A DNA stretch of 64,000 bases from Schistocerca nitens (lineage: Eukaryota > Arthropoda > Insecta > Orthoptera > Acrididae). The translations under genes were made by a program, and so were the position numbers. The first letter of the stretch is position 1. Every line of letters begins with the position of its first letter. This document shows positions 57,210 through 64,000 of this stretch, in pieces. The stretch covers positions 80,911,387 to 80,975,386 of the forward strand of contig NC_064622.1 of assembly GCF_023898315.1 (NCBI RefSeq), read 5' to 3'. The notes beneath the pieces were generated by a model, which saw only the letters and a list, made by a program, of their open reading frames with translations, was not told the DNA's origin and made no database searches.

Positions 57210-57949
57210 AAGTCTTGTTCCTCCTGGCACCGAACTTGACTAATTCCCACTATATCTAACTTTAACCTATCCATTTCCCTTTTTACATTTTCTAACCTAC
57301 CTGCCCGATTAAGGGATCTGACATTCAACGCTCCGATCCGTAGAACGACAGTTTTCTTTCTCCTGATAACGACGTCCTCCTGAGTAGTCCCCTCCCAGAG
57401 ATCCGAATAGGGGACTATTTTACCTCCGGAATATTTTACGCAAGAGGACGCCATCATCATTTAATCATACAGTAAAGCTGCATGCCCTCGCAAAAAATTA
57501 CGGCTGTAGTTTCCCCTTGCTTTCAGCCATTCGCAGTACCACAACAGCAAGGCCGTTTTGGTTAGTGTTACAGGGCCAGATCGGTCAATCATCCAGACTG
57601 TTGCCCCTGCAACTACTGAAAAGGCTGCTGCCCCTCTTCAGGAACCACACGTTTGTCTGGCCTCTCAACAGATATCCCTCCGTTGTGGTTGCACCTACGG
57701 GTACGACTATCTGTGTAGTTGAGGTACGCAAGCATCCCCACCAATGGCAAGGTCCATGGTTCATGGAGGGGAGGCGGTGAACCTTAACAATACTAAACAG
57801 TTCTTATATGTATTTCTATATACCACCCAGTTTTTTTATTAGGTTCTGAGTGATAAAAATCCCACTCAATTCTACGTGCAGATGGAGCCTTTCATGAGGC
57901 AAATGTTGTGTTAATGCTAACATTTTTAACAAACGCATCTGATGAATCC

Positions 57950-59040
57950 AGTAAACACAACCAGTTCTGCAGCGACTTATGCCATGCTATTGTTATATCA
58001 AACGTATCTCTTCTAAAACTATTAAATCATATTTTCAGAGATCCTCTTGAGAAGTCCTGCTATCAGTTTGTTCCTACGTAGTCAACGTTGCGTAAAATTT
58101 GTTTGAACTTACAATGACGCAGTGCACAGAATCCGAGAAGATATTCGTGAGCCTTGCATAAGGATTTCTCTGGATGAAACTGCTAACTAAATTGGTCGGT
58201 ACACTGCAAATCTGATTCTTTGCAAGCCGGACCCATGCGCCATCCAGGACTTAACTTGATTCCTAACAGCAGACAATTGCAGACTTTGTCAAAATCTGAA
58301 TTTCATAGATGCTGCTGCATGTATGGTTGCAGCGTTTCAATTATTTCAAGTATTTGATGCTGCATAAAACATACGTAGCATATTTTTGAACTATATAGCA
58401 GAACAAGTAAGGTTGGAATTCCTCAACAGTAAAGAAATATTTTGTTAAGGCACCAGCAAGGACACCGGCTTTCAAGGAACAACTTCCAGATGTTCCCTAA
58501 CCACGTGAACCTGTTGATACCGCCTGGAGAAAATGGTTAGCAGCAGCGTAAAACTACAGTAAACATATACCAGCAGCCAAAGAGGTAACTGAAAATCTAC
58601 TACATCTCTAACTTAAGCAAAACAATTACTCAGAAATCCATAAATCCATCAGGATGCGACTTACGTTAGAGCCAACTACATATTTATGGCAACAATTATT
58701 TCCGAATTGGAACGCTCAGGGAGGCCCATCAACTAGAACATTCCTTTACTGATAGAAGATAAAAATAAAATGAATGAAGTGCCAGGTGAGGTGGGAGGAA
58801 AAGTACGGACAAAAATTGCAAACGGTTTCGCAGAGGAACATCGGCCTGACGGACTTGCGCGTAACAGCAAACACACTTAGCGGAAAATCCTCTTGATTGC
58901 AGCGCTCCTGTCGAACATATACCGAAAGTCAAGTATATACTTGACATCCGTTGATGAAGAGTGTTCTTTTTCTGCATATAAATTAATACTGATCGATAAG
59001 TACCAGTTTTTCACTGGAAGACCTAAAAGAGGTTTTATTT
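57950..59040 (+). pseudogene. hAT-type transposase relic
   Basis: Read across frames: CSDLCHAIV near 57973, LEKSCYQFVPT near 58048, RIREDI near 58128, and RISLDETAN near 58165, which is the catalytic-region I/VSIDETTD of hAT transposases. GRYTANLI follows directly. AFKEQLPDVP is near 58475 and PVDTAWRKW near 58510. Near the 3' end come GFAEEHRPD, then SVDEECSFSAYKLIL near 58950-58995, which matches the hAT dimerisation-domain ending (ERSFSAYK). The order agrees with a full-length hAT protein, but nearly every block is in a different frame. No 8-bp duplication or TIR was found. The call is by eye. Confidence 0.6.
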
Positions 59041-60725
59041 ATTTTCTGTGAAGCTAACTATGGTTTCAACGTTTGAAACCACTGGTGTATATGTTTGTGT
59101 GTGTGTGTTTGTGTGTGTGTGTTTGTGTGTGTATGTATACTTTATATCGTATTTTTGTTTTGGAAAAACTAAAATGGTTTGGTATCAGTTTGAACATTAA
59201 ACTAGTAAAATGTTTGCTGTGTTGAACAACTGCTCATATTTTCATTTTCCTTATTTTTAATTAATAATAATATGTTTATATGTCAGCACTGTGTATCTTA
59301 TATTATGGTTGATTTCTCCGCATAACAGTTTTTAGGCCTTGATTCAGGTCTTCTACAGCCTAAATGACGTGCTGTAACAGCCTATTTTAGGCACCTGAAA
59401 TGCACTTTTCACGACCTAAAAATCCGCTGTGATGTTATAACCTTGGAAGCATAACTGCTAAAATAACATTAAGGTATAAAGGAAAGTGCCATCTGCTGGC
59501 TGAAATACGTGCTTCGGTGATGCGCTATATGACGGTATAAATGAATGCACTGACCACATGACATTCGTATTACCGTGGAAATAACATGTTATTTCTACTG
59601 TTATGATGTTATTACGACTTTTGAAATGTTACTGTTACTTTTATAACGTTATTTCAAGAGCTATACCAGAAATTCGTACTTCTGAAAACCCGTCTGACAC
59701 TGCACATTAGAATTTTCGACATAAACAAAAGACTAAGGTAGCAACTCTCTAGTACATCGCATTAGCAACTATGTAAATGGTAAGCATAAAACAATTTTCA
59801 CTAAATAAACTCTAGCTTCTTTTACATAGTACTTAAAGTTTCTCTAGAAAAGGTTACCTCACAAAACTATATTCTTTTACTCTGTAGTACTTTAGAAATA
59901 CCAACTAGGAAACAAATTTTCGTCTTTTATTCGTAATAAAAAGCTTTTTTTTTTTTTGATAATGCATATAAAAGTTGTGATTAACAGTGGCGAAACTGAG
60001 TGAAGCAACAAACACATGTTCTTCGATAGCTACTACAACCAACTAGCCCAAGTAAAGTTTTTATGTGATTCGTCGAGTATTGCACTTAAACTATTCAAAA
60101 TCTCAAATCTAAATGGAAGATATTTGCTTTTTATTATCTTCACTTGTATATAATTAACCTTAATCCAAATAACTAAGTCGTTAAAAATAATTAAGAAACA
60201 GAAACTTTTGGGATATGGGATATCTTTCACAAGCAAAAGATAAACAAAATATCATTATTGTGAACAAGGCAGTCGTAATGTGATTCGTATTCACTTATCA
60301 TCTATTGCAGTTCATGTGACTTAACTGTTCCCCTATAGCTGCTACCATTGCGAATGCCAGTCACTATAAATTACACAAAATTCACAAGTGTCTAAAAAGC
60401 AGGCTGATTTTCTCTAACTACAAAGTATCATAAGATACACGCTGTTACGCTGAGAATTTTGATGTAAAACATAATATAATAATCCTAAATTTTATTCATG
60501 AAACCATAAATTTAATTTTTACAGTTTTTTGCAAATTGTATCACCAACAGTAACTCTCACAAAAATGATTCTACTTCTAGATGTAATACATTACTTTACG
60601 TCTAGGCTTCATTGAGTTTAGTTTGACGCTATCAAAAATTTTGGTGTTTCATTGCTGTAGTCAACGTAGACGTAACTGCATACATTCTAAAGCATCCGTA
60701 CATACATATTATAAAAATTGATGCA

Positions 60726-60773
<48 letters not shown>

Positions 60774-60814
60774 CCACAGCTCCACTTTAAACCACTGATT
60801 TCAACCAAAATCGG
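59041..60814. other. No gene; AT-rich with microsatellites
   Basis: It contains (GT)n-type tracts at about 59093-59133 and 60730-60771 and a poly-T run near 59945-59957. No coding motif was seen. Confidence 0.55.
60730..60771. repeat. (GT)n microsatellite, about 21 units
   Basis: An uninterrupted dinucleotide run. A shorter, interrupted GT tract lies at 59093-59133. Confidence 0.95.
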
Positions 60815-61608
60815 TTAGGTCCAATAACGCGTCTTATTCAAACAGCGTTCGAAATACTGTCTAAGTGTTTCCTTTTTTGGGTAGTAAAATTCTGGTTGGT
60901 ATACTTCCTTCCACAGTTTCTTTTGTTTACTTATGGACCAATATTTAGCTAGAAATAATCTTTCAAACTCAGAACACATGTTGCAGGTCTCGCCGACTTC
61001 AGCGGCCCATAACGCTGCTTCTCCCACAATTTTCGGTAGTATAAACTGTAATTTATCATACTCCGTCCAACTACGGGGAAATATTCTCTTTAAAGGAATT
61101 GATAAATACTCTGGCGTTGAGGTTATTCGTTTCATTCGAAATTGTCGCGAACTGCCTGCTTTTAAAGATACTATGTTATACTTTTAATGATGTAATTTAT
61201 CCTCTCTGAACGTAAGGATCGTCCTCCTGGTCTGATTGGCTGTTCGTTTCCCACGGTTCACCTACATACGTGCTATGTTGCACTCGCGGGTGTTTTCTCT
61301 CGCATTTATATTTCACATTGTTACGTATTAGTTCATTTTCCCCCTCTGAATTGCTTCCTGATGGTTGCTCGGAAGAACGAGCGATACCAACTGCCGATTC
61401 ACAGCCTTTAGCACATTCATCGACAATTTTGAGTTTAATTGCCAAACTTCTTTTACAAAGGTCTCTATCGAAGAATTACCGGTCGTTACCTGCCCCCGTC
61501 CTTGCTTTTGGGTGCCCTCAATAGCTGAACGCACCTATCCGTCAACTTCTACTGTTCTGTTTTCTATCCATTCAGATAGATCTTCTCTTAGTTTTCTAGT
61601 TTTATCTA

Positions 61609-61610
<2 letters not shown>

Positions 61611-61685
<75 letters not shown>
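61611..61685. repeat. (AT)n microsatellite, about 37 units
   Basis: A pure AT run directly abutting the left end of the Tc1 element 61684-63105, whose target site is TA. Confidence 0.95.
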
Positions 61686-61688
<3 letters not shown>

Positions 61689-63105
61689 CTTGAAATTGAA
61701 ATAAGAACACCGTGAATTCATTGTCCCAGGAAGGGGAAACTTTATTGACACATTCCTGGGGTCAGATACATCACATGATCACACTGACAGAACCACAGGC
61801 ACATAGACACAGGCAACAGAGCATGCACAATGTCGGCACTAGTACAGTGTATATCCACCTGTCGCAGCAATGCAGGCTGCTATTCTCCCATGGAGACGAT
61901 CGTAGAGATGCTGGATGTAGTCCTGTGGAACGGCTTGCCATGCCATTTCCACCTGGCGCCTCAGTTGGACCAGCGTTCGTGCTGGACGTGCAGACCGCGT
62001 GAGACGACGCTTCATCCAGTCCCAAACATGCTCAATGGGGGACAGATCCGGAGATCTTGCTGGCCAGGGTAGTTGACTTACACCTTCTAGAGCACGTTGG
62101 ATGGCACGGGATACATGCGGACAGGCATTGTCCTGTTGGAACAGCAAGTTCCCTTGCCGGTCTAGGAATGGTAGATCGATGGGTTCGATGAGGGTTTGGA
62201 TCTACCGTGCACTATTCAGTGCCCCCTCGACGATCACCAGTGGTGTACGGCCAGTGTAGGAGATCGCTCCCCACACGATGATGCCGGGTGTTGGCCCTGT
62301 GTGCCTCGGTCGTATGCAGTCCTGATTGTGGCGCTCACCTGCACGGCGCCAAACACGCATACGACCATCATTGGCACCAAGGCAGAAGCGACTCTCATCG
62401 CTGAAGACGACACGTCTCCATTCGTCCCTCCATTCACGCCTGTCGCGACACCACTGGAGGCGGGCTGCACGATGTTGGGGCGTGAGCGGAAGACGGCCTA
62501 ACGGTGTGCGGGACCGTAGCCCAGCTTCATGGAGACGGTTGCGAATGGTCCTCGCCGATACCCCAGGAGCAACAGTGTCCCTAATTTGCTGGGAAGTGGC
62601 GGTGCGGTCCCCTACGGCACTGCGTAGGATCCTACGGTCTTGGCGTGCATCCGTGCGTCGCTGCGGTCCGGTCCCAGGTCGACGGGCACGTGCACCTTCC
62701 GCCGACCACTGGCGACAACATCGATGTACTGTGGAGACCTCACGCCCCACGTGTTGAGCAATTCGGCGGTACGTCCACCCGGCCTCCCGCATGCCCACTA
62801 TATGCCCTCGCTCAAAGTCCGTCAACTGCACATACGGTTCACGTCCACGCTGTCGCGGCATACTACCAGTGTTAAAGACTGCGATGGAGCTCCGTATGCC
62901 ACGGCAAACTGGCTGACACTGACGGCGGCGGTGCACAAATGCTGCGCAGCTAGCGCCATTCGACGGCCAACACCGCGGTTCCTGGTGTGTCCGCTGTGCC
63001 GTGCGTGTGATCATTGCTTGTACAGCCCTCTCGCAGTGTCCGGAGCAAGTATGGTGGGTCTGACACACCGGTGTCAATGTGTTCTTTTTTCCATTTCCAG
63101 GAGTG
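61684..63105 (-). mobile_element. Tc1 element, second copy of the 33203 family
   Basis: The right end is the inverse of CACTCCTGGAAATGGAAAAAA, ending at 63105 before TA (63106-63107). The left end is slightly eroded (TTCCTTGAAATTGAAATAAG) and merges with the (AT)n tract. Its length of about 1422 bp equals the inner element at 33203-34624. It is inserted in a gag relic that is also on the minus strand. Confidence 0.88.
61839..62861 (-). pseudogene. Tc1-type transposase with one premature stop
   Basis: It runs from ATG at 62861 to the stop at 61839, 1023 nt, the same frame throughout. Codon 220 (62204-62202) is TAG, where the intact copy at 33447 has a TAC tyrosine. The catalytic blocks are otherwise present: FSDESRF, FQQDNACPH (R to C beside the second D) and SPDLSPIEH, again with 32 residues between the second D and E. 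A few further substitutions exist (for example SRAIQRAL for SHATQRAL). It is probably non-autonomous, but its ends could still be acted on by an enzyme made elsewhere (inference). Confidence 0.9.
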
Positions 63106-63250
63106 TATATCCATTTTACTTGACGAATTTTTCTCTAAATCATTCAAACGACCAGTTAATGCCTCTATTCTTTACGTGATACAATTGTCATTCTCAACCA
63201 AGGCATCAACCTTTTCAGACACAGCCCCGAACTTCTGAAAAAGTATTGAT

Positions 63251-64000
63251 ACTTTGATTTTTATCCACACGGTCAATAATTTTAAAGTGATGACCACCAA
63301 TTTTGTTTTTTTGTGAGTCCACCACAGACTTTTCAGCTTGTGCGAACTAGCTAACTGTAGTTCTTCTTTTTATTATGCCCGGTTACACAATGGATGTTGA
63401 ATATTAATCATATACAGCATTGAATCTTCAATATATCAACCAAGTCGTGGCCACATTATGGAATATTCTAATAGTCAATTAATTATCACTAATACACATG
63501 ATAATGTCTATTCAGTTATGTAGTCGACACGAAGAATTAAAGTTTGAATCCAGTTTTATTGTTTCTTGTAATTAATTGTCCCTACACTGAGCACGCACAC
63601 CGATTTCTCACTCAGGGAATTGCTTCCGTTTGCATCAGTAATCCTGTCGTTGAAGACAACTTCCGACAACTCGGAGAAATTGTACGTGCTGCGTGTTTGC
63701 GTTTGTATGTTACCTACTCGAGACTAATCATTGTTTTTCTGTCGGCGATCTTTCTCTTTCAATGTCGTTGAATGTTCGTGCTTATTCAGTGTCACGAAGG
63801 TTAAGTCCCATCACGAATCTCACACGATTTAATTTCGTCGCGAATCTCCGTATCGCGTTATCTTGCTAACGGTAAAGATGACTCTGCTTTTGCATGGCTT
63901 CTGAATAATGCTTCAGTCTATATCGCAAAACTTTCAAACTTCCGATTGGCTTAAAACAATCTAGTAGCTCTTACATGCATGCTACGATCGCGATAGTACT
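63251..64000. other. No gene recognised
   Basis: The segment may start with further N-terminal or leader sequence of the gag relic. The rest contains no motif I can name. A frame at 63544-63771 is open but unremarkable. Confidence 0.4.

Larger units (their letters stand above)
54133..57781 (-). mobile_element. RTE LINE copy D/E, 5' part, minus orientation, split by a SINE and an LTR
   Basis: The 5' end is near 57781 (GGCGGTGAACC on the plus strand). The ORF starts with ATGATGATGGCG at 57460. LRIGALNVRSLNRAGRLENV leads to CQEEQDF at about 57211, where a 1746-bp LTR-like block intervenes. The reading resumes near 55460, equivalent to the next bases in copy B, and continues to about 54133 (GDWNSTVG near 55165, DSDHSLLV near 54695, RNPWVTEEIL near 54445). 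A SINE interrupts it at 54884-55085. The RT domain and 3' end are missing. Confidence 0.8.
60815..63250 (-). pseudogene. Retroelement gag relic, split by a Tc1 element
   Basis: On the minus strand a coiled-coil-like piece (KVDALVENDN, RIEALTGRLNDLEK; about 63230-63130) ends at the Tc1 insertion. It resumes left of the (AT)n tract as LREDLSEWIENRTVE near 61580 and passes through a polar linker. It reaches a capsid-like region at 61135-60815 with LFLAKYWSISKQKKLWKE, YYPKKETLRQYFERCL. The FL-x-x-YWS pattern parallels AFLSAYWSEAAQDRVKHG in the gag of 16278-26074, suggesting a related family. A nonsense codon near 61526 and several frame changes break it. No LTR or pol was recognised in the window. 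Confidence 0.55.

Noticed and set aside
62640..63179. Long open frames antisense to Tc1 transposases (also 33132-33668, 33551-33982 and 62326-62757)
   Set aside because: They mirror GC-rich transposase codons on the opposite strand and appear identically at both Tc1 copies.

Overview
The window reads as intergenic DNA from a large, repeat-rich insect genome. Several tRNA-headed SINE-like repeats, RTE and CR1-like LINEs and abundant Tc1/mariner copies are of the kind I associate with grasshoppers or locusts (Orthoptera, Acrididae). That attribution rests on my recollection of repeat families, not on a search. I found no convincing host protein-coding gene, tRNA gene, rRNA gene or CRISPR array. 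Nearly every supported coding segment belongs to a transposable element, and most are broken.

Layout, left to right. 1-745: two divergent halves of a Tc1-like transposase. 2911-4902: a complete-ended mariner-type element with TIRs and TA duplications, split by a solo LTR (3980-4658). 5090-5815: a 3' fragment of an RTE LINE. 6150-7015: a decayed Tc1. 7790-13675: a decayed Jockey-like LINE (SGNH-type ORF1, then endonuclease and reverse transcriptase) interrupted by a SINE, a 1.66-kb solo LTR and a 382-bp tRNA-like repeat. 13912-32052: a CR1-like LINE cut open by a SINE, a 9.8-kb LTR element that carries gag but no visible pol (16278-26074), a nearly full-length RTE (26934-30466, itself carrying a SINE) and a 319-bp insertion. 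32905-36800: a mariner transposase split by a Tc1 element that is in turn split by a second Tc1 whose transposase frame is intact. 37007-50552: a solo LTR split by a 11.9-kb Gypsy-type element in minus orientation with LTRs, tRNA-Leu-type primer site, gag, protease, RT, RNase H, integrase and an env-like ORF. 51630-57781: a transposase remnant and two converging 3'-deleted RTE copies, one of them split by a SINE and a 1.75-kb solo LTR. 57950-59040: a hAT transposase relic. 60815-63250: a second gag relic split by a Tc1 copy and an (AT)n tract.

The insertions give a relative chronology, because most nested boundaries are marked by target-site duplications that I could read directly. The youngest-looking pieces are the intact Tc1 (33203-34624), its sister copy with a single nonsense codon (61684-63105), and the gag-only LTR element, whose two LTRs differ at only about half a dozen positions over most of their length. 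The oldest are the Jockey-like LINE, the hAT relic and the mariner hosts. The elements do not form a functional pathway together. What they share is a history of repeated insertion into one another.
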